Positions 27,038 to 35,604 of a stretch of DNA of 56,889 bases are shown one piece after another (the first letter of the stretch is position 1; every line of letters begins with the position of its first letter). Under the pieces are notes generated by a model. It was given only the letters and a program-made list of their open reading frames with translations. It ran no database searches and was not told where the DNA came from. This DNA is from CAYONP01 sp964405335 (GTDB lineage Bacteria > Armatimonadota > UBA10988). The DNA lies in NCBI GenBank assembly GCA_964405335.1, contig CAYONP010000030.1:1-56889 (forward strand), written 5' to 3'. The translations under genes and the position numbers were made by a program.

Positions 27038-27270
27038 GTGACCAACCCCTGATCATTGCCGGTACATTCTGGTTACATGCGGCCTACCCTCCTCGGGTCG
27101 TTGCGGCCGGTTCCGGTGTACCACCCAGGGAATCGCCTGTCTCTGGTCAGGCAGGCCCGGGAGCCGAGCGTTCTGGGCGGTGACCGTGAATCAGGTTGCG
27201 GTTGCCGCCGCCAATCCACGCGATGGGTTTGATGGTGCTCAACCCGGTGCGTGAGGTGGCGCGCATGCCG
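27038..27270. other. Promoter-side region of the cyclase-TIR operon
   Basis: About 230 bases lie upstream of the cyclase-TIR-AAA gene and before the transposase remnant. I see no credible gene or RNA here. The operon promoter should lie in it, but I cannot pick a box with confidence. Confidence 0.3.
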
Positions 27271-27284
27271 CAGCCCTGGCTCGC

Positions 27285-28040
27285 ACCTCGCGCACCGAGC
27301 CCAGATCGGCGGATGCCTTCGACCGCCTCGAGCGCCTTGACCAGCACTGCTCCGGCATCCGCAGCGACGCCCCGGAGGTGCTGGCAACGAACGCCTTCAC
27401 CGCCATCCCGAGTCGCGAGCCGCCGCTGACGGCGCCGATCATCCTTGACCAGCTGTACCGCGGCGCGCTACGCAACGTGCCCGGTGAGGCCCCGACCGAG
27501 TCCGTCGGCGGCCGCTGGCGACCCAAGGGCATGGGGCCCGACTGCATCGATCGCCGCTACCATGAGCTCTGCGTGCTGACCGTACAACGCGCCGGACTTC
27601 GCTCAGTCGATGCCGCGGAGGCAGCCAGCCACGGCTACGGCGAGCTCACGACCTAGCTGCTGGCCCGGAAGACAGTCCGCGCGGCAGCGGTAGCCCTGGC
27701 TGCGGAACCGACCGCCCGGGCGCCGGGCGGGCGGATGGACGCGGCCCGGCTCGTGGCCAACCGGGACGAGGTGTTGCGGCTGGCGACGTCCATCGTCGAC
27801 TAGGTGCCGAGGCGATGATGCAACGGGCCGGTGCCCTGAACCTGGTGGTTGCCTCGATCACGTGATCGAAAGCAGTCCACCTCGCCAAGGCGGTGCAGCG
27901 ACCGTCCAACCCGCAGACACCAAACCCGACGACTGGCTGCCACCGATGTCGCCACTGGTGTGGAATCACATCCAGCTCACTGGCGAGTATGCCGTCCCTG
28001 CCGGGCGGCCGTGCCCGGTTCCGGCGACGCCGTCGCCCGT
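27285..28040 (+). pseudogene. Decayed Tn3-family transposase
   Basis: Pieces of a Tn3-type TnpA occur in order across three frames. The first frame carries DAFDRLERLDQHC, then APTESVGGRWRP, then DRRYHELCVL up to a TAG at 27654. It continues through ARLVANRDEVLRLATSI to another TAG near 27801. A second frame (27806 on) carries RAGALNLVVASI with a TGA in place of a tryptophan codon. A third frame gives LPPMSPLVWNHIQLTGEY. These match the conserved C-terminal blocks of Tn3 transposases (LNLV, SPLGWEHINLTGDY). There is an internal deletion before RAGALNLV. The remnant is non-functional and marks a former transposon between the cyclase-TIR and sigma-factor operons. Confidence 0.75.
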
Positions 28041-28045
28041 GGTGC

Positions 28046-28765
28046 TTAGTCGTGCAGCACCGCGGCGCACTCGGGGCAGTCGCCGAGGCGGGTGATCAGG
28101 TCGCTCAATGGGCCGAGGATGGCGAACCCGCCGACGCCGACCTCGCCGAGATCGGCCAGGTCGAGCCCGACTTCGAGCGGCTCGCCGTCGCCGGTCGGCG
28201 TGAGGGCGAGGGTCAGTCGCTGCCCGGCCAGGTCGTGGTCGTCACTCCGCACATGCACAGCCAGCAGGCCGCCGGCCTGCTCTACCAGGTCAACGGTCAG
28301 CTCGCTCCCGATCGCCAGCCGGCAGGAGAACGGCCCGCTCAACTCGTTGGCGAAGCTGACGGCCTGGGCGGGCAGGCGGACCGTGCCGTTGCCCAGCCAG
28401 ATGCTGTCGCGGATGAGCCGCGTCCAGTACCCCCGGCCGGCCTGGTCATCGCTCTGACGGCGGAGCCAGCCGGCCAGCCGGGAGCGGGCCAGTCCGGTCG
28501 GCGCGCGCAGCGGGTCAGCATCCCGGCGTTGCCGGCGCAGCGCATCGGTGACTCGACGTGAGGCGGCCGGGTCCGCCAGCAACCGCTCGGCCAGCGCATC
28601 TGCCTCGACTGGTGGCAGGCTGCGGTCGAGGAATCGCCGTACCTGGTCGCCGTCCAACTTGCTTGCCGGTCCAGCGCTCCGCGCGGCGAAGGCGGCTCGC
28701 CAGCCGGCGAGTTTCGCGGCCAAATCGGTCTCCTCAGCCGGGTCCGGCCGGCGTCGCTCGCTCAC
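28046..28765 (-). CDS. Putative sigma-factor partner protein
   Basis: This encodes 239 residues from a GTG at 28765 that overlaps the sigma-factor stop (GTGA). The N-terminal third is helical and resembles anti-sigma N-termini (VRRFLDRSLPPVEADALAERLLADP). The rest is beta-rich with no transmembrane helix. The C-terminus ends in a CPEC pair. Tight coupling to an ECF-like sigma factor suggests an anti-sigma or sigma-modulating role; no zinc anti-sigma motif is present. Confidence 0.55.
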   Translation of the reverse strand: MSERRRPDPAEETDLAAKLAGWRAAFAARSAGPASKLDGDQVRRFLDRSLPPVEADALAERLLADPAASRRVTDALRRQRRDADPLRAPTGLARSRLAGWLRRQSDDQAGRGYWTRLIRDSIWLGNGTVRLPAQAVSFANELSGPFSCRLAIGSELTVDLVEQAGGLLAVHVRSDDHDLAGQRLTLALTPTGDGEPLEVGLDLADLGEVGVGGFAILGPLSDLITRLGDCPECAAVLHD

Positions 28766-29442
28766 GGTTGCTCCCCGTCCACGAGCTCGGGGAACAGCTC
28801 GCGAAACACGCGTGGCAGCTCACGCTTGGCCCACATGCGGTACCGATGGCACTGGTACTCGGCGATGCCAAGCGCCGCGGCCGCGCTGCGGTTGTCGACC
28901 CCCTCGAGCTCGACCCACTGAAACGCCAGCAGGCGGACCACCATGCGCGGACGGTCGTCGGCAACGTTCAACAGGTGATCGACGCATTGCCGGTACCGGC
29001 TCCAGACATTCCCGAGGTGCTCGTCGGCAAGCCGCTCGACGGCCTGCTCGCCGGGCGGCACGGTCTCTTCGGCCGGCTCCGGCACGCTGCCCAGGTCGAC
29101 GGCGTCGAGCGTCGGGCGGCGCGTCAAATCAATCAGGTGCCTCTCGGCAACGCGGTGCCACCAGGCCGCGAAGCCGCCTCCGTCGGCCCGCCAGTGCGGT
29201 AGGCGGCGGAACAGATGAGCGGCGAGTTCGACCATCGCATCGTCGTCACTCAGCCCGGCGGCGGCTAGGCCGTGCCTATAGCGCCGGACCAGGCGGCCCG
29301 TCTCGGGTGCGAGCCGCATCCAGAGCGCCTCGAATCGGTCCCCGGTGGCGGCGCCGTCGGCGGCCATCGAGCACGCCAGCGCGCCGGCCGCTTGGTCGAG
29401 CGTCATCGGCTTCGGCCCGGCAACGACAGTCGTCACTGTCAT
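28762..29442 (-). CDS. ECF-like sigma-70 family RNA polymerase sigma factor
   Basis: This encodes 226 residues. Region 2 is seen at about 35-110 (FEALWMRLAPETGRLVRRYR, FAAWWHRVAERHLIDLTRR). Region 4 is at about 165-212 (VRLLAFQWVELEGVDNRSAA, IAEYQCHRYRMWAKRELPR), with helix-turn-helix spacing. The order and length fit an ECF-type factor of the kind expanded in Planctomycetes. It lies 46 bases downstream of the HAF-propeller membrane gene and is coupled to the putative partner gene. It may direct expression in response to the membrane protein; that is inference. Confidence 0.75.
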   Translation of the reverse strand: MTVTTVVAGPKPMTLDQAAGALACSMAADGAATGDRFEALWMRLAPETGRLVRRYRHGLAAAGLSDDDAMVELAAHLFRRLPHWRADGGGFAAWWHRVAERHLIDLTRRPTLDAVDLGSVPEPAEETVPPGEQAVERLADEHLGNVWSRYRQCVDHLLNVADDRPRMVVRLLAFQWVELEGVDNRSAAAALGIAEYQCHRYRMWAKRELPRVFRELFPELVDGEQP

Positions 29443-29488
29443 TCCTCACCCGGTTCAACGAACTCCGGTGCGCCAGTTCGCGGTCACC

Positions 29489-32289
29489 TTACGATCGCTC
29501 CGGCTCCTGCTCGGGAACCCTGCTCTCGATCACCTTGGTGATCGCCTCACCGCCGGCCTCGGTCGCCCGGACGGCGACCGTCAAACGGCCGCGACCGGTC
29601 TTCGGGCCATCGTCGGCCAGGAGCACCCGCATCGTTCGGCCCTCGATCACCGTCTCTACGCCGACCGGCGCCACCGCGTAGGAGCGATGCCCCTCGGCCG
29701 TCTGGTACTGCACCACCGCCGACCGGTACGGCCTGCGCCACCAGGCGTCGAACCAGGCGCTGCCAGACACGGTGACCCGCCACTCGCATAGCTCGTCCGT
29801 TTCGGCGCGGAAGTCGGCGCCGCGCGCCTCGGCGACGGTCATTACCTCGGTGCCGGGCAGGCTGCGCCGCAGCGGCAGCCGCCCCTCCGCCAGCACCACG
29901 ACCACCGCTTCGCCGGGATTGTCCACCGCCTCCTCGTCGAAAAGCAGCGCCGAGAGGCGTCGTCCGTGAACCGTCAGGCGCTCGCCGAGCGGCACGACGA
30001 GGTGGTCGATCTGGTCGTCGGCGGTGGCGAAGCGCACGACCACGGCGTCGTACTGGTCTTCGGCCGCCGGCCCGAACTGCGCATCACCCAAGGCACAAAA
30101 TGTCCAGTCACGCAGTTCGTCGGTCTTGCTGGCCAGCCCCTGGGCCTGGGCGGTCTGACGCGCCGAGCGCTCGTCCACGCCGTCGTCGAGCGGCGTCAGC
30201 AGCACGGCCCGCCGCCGGCCCTGCTGGTCGATCGCCGTACCGGCGATGTGGCCGTGGCCGTTGATCGCGGTGGCAGTGATGACCTGATAACCGGCATCCT
30301 TAGGTCGCAGTAGGCGGTTGACGTCGTGCATGCCGGCGGCTCGGCTCCAGACAAACCCGCGCACGCCGCCGATACTACCGACCGCCTGACCGGCATCGTT
30401 CACATCCTCGACCTGGCTGTCTCGCCAGTACAGCGTGCCGAGCCGGAGGATGCTGCCGTCGCGTAACCACAGCACCGCCTCGCGCCGCTGGCCGTTGTGC
30501 GACACGCCGCCGGCCTGGCCCCGGTTGTTGATCGCCAAGGTGCTCGTGTCGCCGCCGCCGAGGTCCGGCAGCGGCTGTAGGCCGTGCCGCCGGTCCCACC
30601 GCCGTGGCTGCCAGTCCTGGAACGAGGTCGGTGAGGTGTTCGCCGCGACCACGCCACGGTTGTTGATCTTGGCCGCCGAGGTGTAGTTCAGCCCGGCGCC
30701 CAGGCCGGTCATGCCGCGTCGCGGGTCCCACACAAAGGCCTCGGCATAGTGGCATGATTCGCGCGGCCGGCGACACGGCCGGCGTCGTTGATGCCATGGG
30801 CCGAGCTGTACTCACCCCGGCCGAGATTGCCCAGGCGGCGCATCCGGCCGTCGGGATCCCAGACCACCGCCTCAAGGTGGAAGTGGTCGGCGCCCGAGTA
30901 GCCGCAGACCCATCCGGAGCGGTTGATCCCAGTGGCGATCGAGAAGCCGGTGATCGTGCCGAGGCCGACCAGGCCGGTCTCGGGGCGCCAGCGGAAAGCC
31001 TCCTCGAAGCGGCCGTTGTCCGACGAGCCGACCACCTCATCGCGGTCGTTCAGGTCACTCGCACTGCTCGTCGGCCCGCCGAGCGTGCCCAGGTCGGTCA
31101 GGGCATAGAGCGGCTGGACCGCCGACTCCGTCTCACGCGTGGACCAGCGCGGCAGCAGCGCTATCGCGACGGCGACCAGGGCCAACTGCGCCGCGTAGGC
31201 TGCGCCGCGTCGTACCCGCGAGGCCGGCGCCCGGACCGGCGGCCGTGTGGCGGCCAGCCCCGCCGCCTCAAGCACCGTGGTGCACCGGCTGATCACCTGA
31301 TCGGCCCGCGCGCCGACGACGATCGCGCCGGACGACGTACCCGCCGGTGGCAGGACGATGCGCGTCACCGCACGGTCGGCCGCGGCGGCATCGAGCTTGG
31401 CCTGTTCGTGTTCGGTCCGCGCCAACCGCCCGCCGTCGACCGAGGCGACCACCAGGCAGCCGGGGTCGAGCCGCCGGCCGTCACGCAAGGCCTGGCAGCC
31501 GACATGGGCGGCGCCGCTCAGCGAGCAACCGCGCAGCACCTCGACCTCGGTCAGGCCGCGCGGGATGAGGCGCCAGAAGAGCCCCTGATCGAGCCGCTGG
31601 CGCGCCCCCTCGAGCGTCGCCACCAGATCGTCATTGACCGGCATCAGCGCCATCTCGGGATGCTCGATCAGCCGGCCGGGTCCGGCCACCGGCTGCAGCC
31701 AGAGGTCGAACAACAGCCCGCCGAGACGCTCTTGGTAGCCGGCCACCGGTAGCGTACAAGTCGGGTGGTCCGGAGGCTGGTGCCAACCCGCCTGTTCGAC
31801 CCACCACTCGACCCACCGCCGCGACGCCGGCAGCACGTCGGCCGGGAGTAGCGACTCGAGAAGCTCGGCGAAGCCACCACCAGACCACGCAGCGGACAGG
31901 TCGTCGAGCTCCCCCTCGGTGTCGAGCCGCGCCGCAGCGACCGGGGTCCACTGGCCGGCACGGGCGACGTCGCCGGTCGCAACGGCCCTGGCGAGCTGGA
32001 AAGTGGCGACCAGCGCCTGGGCGTTGGCCACCAGCCGGTCGGCCATCGCGGCATCGCCGTAGATCAGGTTGCAGTGCGCCGCGAGCTGGCGAGCGAGGGC
32101 CGGCTCGGCCAGTAACGCCCAGGTTTCGGACCAGGCCTCGGTGATCTCGGCCTCTGGTAGCGTCAGTCCTTCGAGCAGGGCACGGTGAAACAGCCGACGC
32201 CGCTCGCTGAGGCCCACGATGGCGCCCCATCGCCACCCGGCGCCATGCGCGAGCTCGGTGAGCAGCAGATTAAGCGACTGCACCAACAT
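29489..32289 (-). pseudogene. Membrane protein with HAF-repeat propeller, interrupted by a frameshift
   Basis: The start is the ATG at 32289 (AAGGGG upstream). The cytoplasmic N-terminal 350 residues are helical and end in a segment with weak similarity to the Lon protease domain (CSLSGAAHVG, GRRLDPGCLVVASVDGGRL). One membrane helix follows (about 380-400). HAF-type repeats come next (LTDLGTLGGPTSSASDLN, GINRSGWVCGYSG, INNRGQAGG), predicting an extracellular propeller. Near 30751 the frame breaks: restoring one G in TGGC rejoins GRVAGRANHA with HYAEAFVWDPR. The second part runs from there to 29489 and ends in two copies of a beta domain. The break may be a real mutation or a homopolymer error. 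Confidence 0.65.
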
Positions 32290-32295
32290 GGGCAT

Positions 32296-32515
32296 CCCCT
32301 TGCCGAACGGCGTGGCAGTGTGACGTGGGTTCGACAGACCGATGGTATTCCTGCTTCGCCGGCGAGTGCAAAGCCCAGCGACTCGATGCGTTGAGCGCTC
32401 TTGACGGGAGCACGATGGGTGGCGGTGGTCGTCGTGGCGATCACTCGGGTGCTGCGGGGCAGGACATCCTGCCGCCGGAGCCATCAGCCAGTGCTTTCAG
32501 GCAAGGGGATAATCT
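32296..32515. other. Divergent promoter region
   Basis: About 220 bases separate the divergently transcribed HAF-membrane gene and PEP-CTERM gene. Promoters for both must lie here. No gene is seen, and I could not assign -35/-10 boxes reliably. Confidence 0.35.
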
Positions 32516-33187
32516 ATGAGACGACGCAACGATCAGGCCTTGTGGCTGTCGGGGGCGCTGATGCCGCGGTGCCTAGTGGCACTGACGATCGTCTGGGCCA
32601 GCCCGGCGTGGGCCAATCTGCTGGTCAATCCGGGCTTTGAGGACGGCGAGAACGGGTGGAGCTTCTACGACAACGGTGGTCAAGGCAACCAGTTCGTGAC
32701 CACCGACGACAAGCACTCCGGCAACGCCAGCGCGGCTCTCCTGCTGCGTGTGTGGGGCGGGTACGTCGGGCAGGACGTTGTGGTCGACCTGCCGGTCGGT
32801 ACGGTGGTGACGGCGACCTGGTGGATGAGGATGCCACACGAAGGCAGCCACGACAACAAGTGGTACGGCCTCGGTCTCACCTCGTACGACCAGTCCGACG
32901 TCGACGAGGGTGCCGGCTTCGAGCAGTTCGCCGCGGTGCCGAACTGGGTCCAGCAGAGCGTCAGCTTGACGCTCACCAGGCCATCGGTCCGACTTCGGGT
33001 CGAGAACGGCACAGGGGCCGGCGATGGCTCCTACACCGGACGCGACCGGCCAGTCTACGTCGACGACTTCGTACTCACCGTGGACCCGCCGCAGGTCGCC
33101 TCCATCCCGGAGCCGGCGACCTTGGCGCTGCTCGGGATCGGCGCCCTGGGCCTCCTCCGCCGGCGCCGTGGAAGGTCTGCTGTGTAG
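32516..33187 (+). CDS. PEP-CTERM anchored extracellular protein
   Basis: This encodes 223 residues from the ATG at 32516 (AAGGGG upstream). A signal peptide ends near SPAWANLL. Mature residues about 35-190 form a galactose-binding-like jelly roll (LLVNPGFEDGENGWSF, VYVDDFVL). The C-terminus is a classic PEP-CTERM sorting tag: IPEPATLALL, a hydrophobic helix, and the basic tail RRRRGR. The tag is cleaved by an exosortase, not present in this window. The protein is likely secreted into the matrix or attached to the surface. Confidence 0.9.
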   Translation: MRRRNDQALWLSGALMPRCLVALTIVWASPAWANLLVNPGFEDGENGWSFYDNGGQGNQFVTTDDKHSGNASAALLLRVWGGYVGQDVVVDLPVGTVVTATWWMRMPHEGSHDNKWYGLGLTSYDQSDVDEGAGFEQFAAVPNWVQQSVSLTLTRPSVRLRVENGTGAGDGSYTGRDRPVYVDDFVLTVDPPQVASIPEPATLALLGIGALGLLRRRRGRSAV

Positions 33188-33645
33188 ACGGCGGCGGCAG
33201 TAGGTAGGCCATCCGTGGGCTCAACCTTGTCGCCAACCGTCGATGACCATCCGTCGGTCGGCAGCGCTTGGCCAGCGTGGTCTCGCACCACCGTTGGCTC
33301 GTCTGGACGGCAGCCGGCAGCAGCGGTGGCGTAGGTGGCGGCGATGGGGGCGCCGCCACCGCCACCGAAGGCCATCGGTGGGTCACGTCCTGTGATCAGG
33401 CTGATCGCACCAATCCTAGCCCGCATCGTTGGCTATCACCTGAGTCCGACACCAGAGTTGATGAAAGCGCAGCGAGGGGGCTCGCCTCGATAGGCGAAGC
33501 GAGCGAACTCGGAAATGAGCAGCGTGAACTTGATGATTGGTTGCGATGCGTTCGACCCCAAGTCGTACTGCACCGGGCTCCACGCCGGCATGGCTCTGCC
33601 GGCAACCAGTGCCGTACACCGACGAGGCCGGGGCCGCTTGGTACG
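33188..33645. other. Gene-poor interval with short repeats
   Basis: About 460 bases without a credible gene. Short related words recur (GGCCATCCGTGGG, GACCATCCGTCGG, GGCCATCGGTGGG, CACCACCGTTGG), and a GC-rich palindromic stretch lies around 33330-33370. I recognise no RNA. It may hold debris of an inactivated gene. Confidence 0.35.
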
Positions 33646-33790
33646 CATGAGCCGTCCTTCGCCGGGCAACGCGCGCGCCCTCCGCCCGGCGCGCAGCGGG
33701 CGAGCAGCAACACGGGCGGCCAGGACATCGCTGTCTCCGACCGCCCGGTTAGCCCACGAGCGCGACAGCCCTGCCGGCGCGGTGATCAGC
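33646..33790. repeat. Dispersed repeat, copy 2 (first copy 19972-20116)
   Basis: Bases 33703-33790 equal 20029-20116 except for one substitution, with weaker similarity leftward to about 33646. This copy overlaps the last codon and stop (33786-33788) of the stalk-domain gene. The element may be its original 3' flank, later copied to the 20-kb locus. Confidence 0.8.
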
Positions 33791-35450
33791 GACGGACGAC
33801 CACCGTCACGCTCTCCGACCGCTTCTCCTCGCCCTCGAACGCCCAGGCGGTGATGGTGATCAGCGAGTCGCGGGTGATCGCCGGCACCTCGAGGTCGAAC
33901 GTGCCGCTGGCCCAGTTGCCGTGCTCGTCGGCGCGGACCGCCTCTTCGCCCAGCACGCCGGTCAGCGGCACCAGGCCGAACAGCCGCGTCTCGTAGCGGA
34001 TGCGCAGCCGGACCTGCGCGCCCGGCTCGGCCCGGCCGGTCACCGACAGGCTCGTACCGACCCGTTCGCCGGCCCGTGGCGTGAGTAGCGAGGGCGCCGG
34101 CAGCGCGGCGTCGGGCCGACTGACCGAGGCGGTCAGCGGTGCCTCGACGGTGTAGCTCTCACCGGTCGCGGTGACGAACGTGCCGGTCACCGGCGCGGCG
34201 GCGAAGTCGTCGCCCTTGCGCACGGTGTAGCGCCCGCGGTAGAGCCGCGGCTCGACCTCGGGCATCGGCGTCGGGTCACTCGCACCGACGCGGAAGCTGG
34301 CGCTGCCGCCGGCCTCGGCACGCATCTCGGCCTGGATCACGTCGCCCGGCTCGAGCGGCCCGCTGCCGTTGTGGCTGAACGACTCAATCACCGACTGCGC
34401 GGTGGCCACGGCGAACTGCCAGGCCAGGCTGGTGCCGTTGCCGGCCCGGTCGGTGACCGTCACGCGGACGGTCTGCTGGCCGGCGCGCAGGTCGGCCGGC
34501 GGCTCGTAGAGCAACATGCGCGAGGTCAGCCGCGCCCCGGCGGTGACCTCGCGGCCGCCCAGCTCGAGCCTCACCCCGTCACTGCCGACGCCGCTTCCGG
34601 CGCCGTCCGACCAGGTGACCGTGAGCAGTGGCCGCGGGCCGACGCGCGTGCCGTCGGGCGGGCTCGGCTCGTCGAGGACCGGTGCGTGCGTGTCGACCGC
34701 GAGCGGCTTGGCCGACTGGATCAGCATGCTCTCACCGGCGACGGTCAGACGGCCGACCACCGACAGTTCCTCGGCATCGATCTCCACCTCGGCCGGCACG
34801 GTCCACTCGCCTCGATAGACGCCGGCCTGCTCCTCGCGCAGCTCGACCAGGTCAATCAGGCCGGGCACCGACAGGCTGGCCTGGCCGCCGGCGGTGCCGC
34901 GCAGCGTCGCGGTCAGGGTCGAGCCGTGGCGCAGCCAACGGTCGGCCTGGTAGTCGAACGAGCGGATCACCGGCAGCACGGGCGGATAGATGGTCGGCGG
35001 CTCGACAGGCTCGGTCGGCGGCACGGGCACGTCGGCCGGCGGGGTGACCACCTCGACCAGCCGCGAGGCCGGGTGCCAGGCGACCTGTGCACCCAGCGCC
35101 TCACCGACGAAGCGCAGCGGCACCATGGTGCTGCCACCGATAATCTGCGCCGGGACATCGAGCACGATCGGCCGGTCGTCGACCACGGCGATCCGCTGGC
35201 CGATGACCAGATCGACGCGGGTTGCGCCGCGCGAGGCGACCACCGCCCGCCGCGCCGGGTACCAGGCAACTTCGGCGCCGAGCCGCTCGAGCACACCGCG
35301 GAGCGGCACCAGCACGCGGCCGCCGATCATCTGCGCCGGCGTGCCGACGAAGGTCACCGGAACGCCGTTCACGGTCACGTCGATCGCGGGAGCGCCGGCC
35401 ACGCAGCCGAGCAACGCTCCGATCGCGAAGGCTCGCGCTTGCCATGCCAT
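33786..35450 (-). CDS. Secreted stalk-domain (copper amine oxidase N-like) protein with Ig-like domains
   Basis: This encodes 554 residues from the ATG at 35450, preceded by GGAGGAGAG. A signal peptide (about 1-22) is followed by two copper-amine-oxidase-N1 stalk motifs: MIGGRVLVPLRGVLERLGAE and the related IIGGSTMVPLRFVGEALGAQ. A proline-rich linker and about four Ig-like beta-sandwich domains follow (for example SDGAGSGVGSDGVRLELGG, VTVTDRAGNGTSLAWQF). Such proteins are extracellular and thought to bind cell-wall or other polymers. No enzyme motif is seen. It is divergent from the pyruvate dehydrogenase operon. Confidence 0.75.
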   Translation of the reverse strand: MAWQARAFAIGALLGCVAGAPAIDVTVNGVPVTFVGTPAQMIGGRVLVPLRGVLERLGAEVAWYPARRAVVASRGATRVDLVIGQRIAVVDDRPIVLDVPAQIIGGSTMVPLRFVGEALGAQVAWHPASRLVEVVTPPADVPVPPTEPVEPPTIYPPVLPVIRSFDYQADRWLRHGSTLTATLRGTAGGQASLSVPGLIDLVELREEQAGVYRGEWTVPAEVEIDAEELSVVGRLTVAGESMLIQSAKPLAVDTHAPVLDEPSPPDGTRVGPRPLLTVTWSDGAGSGVGSDGVRLELGGREVTAGARLTSRMLLYEPPADLRAGQQTVRVTVTDRAGNGTSLAWQFAVATAQSVIESFSHNGSGPLEPGDVIQAEMRAEAGGSASFRVGASDPTPMPEVEPRLYRGRYTVRKGDDFAAAPVTGTFVTATGESYTVEAPLTASVSRPDAALPAPSLLTPRAGERVGTSLSVTGRAEPGAQVRLRIRYETRLFGLVPLTGVLGEEAVRADEHGNWASGTFDLEVPAITRDSLITITAWAFEGEEKRSESVTVVVRR

Positions 35451-35604
35451 GAGACTCTCCTCCCTCCCCCGAGGCGGCTGAGCCCAATCGTCTGCACCCG
35501 GAGAGGAGATTCCCCGCACCTGTTGCGCCGAGGTTGAGCTGCCGTTGCGACCGGGCGGCCCGGCCGGGTCGTGTATACTCCCACAGAGCACCGGCAGGAC
35601 GACC
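35451..35604. promoter_or_regulatory. Divergent promoter region upstream of the pyruvate dehydrogenase operon
   Basis: This 154-base gap lies between the stalk-domain gene and aceE, both reading outward. The promoters of both should lie here. A TTGCGC...TATACT pair near 35523-35579 could be a sigma-70-like promoter for aceE, but the spacing is not ideal, so this is tentative. Confidence 0.3.

Noticed and set aside
188..27870. In-frame TGA codons at 190, 20109 and 27860 read as selenocysteine or a recoded tryptophan
   Set aside because: All lie in genes with other damage, and intact genes here use TGA as a normal stop (for example the DUF262 and ParA genes). Decay is the simpler explanation.
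33396..33728. Minus-strand open frames in the gene-poor interval
   Set aside because: No recognisable motif, start context or codon bias, and partly made of the dispersed repeat.
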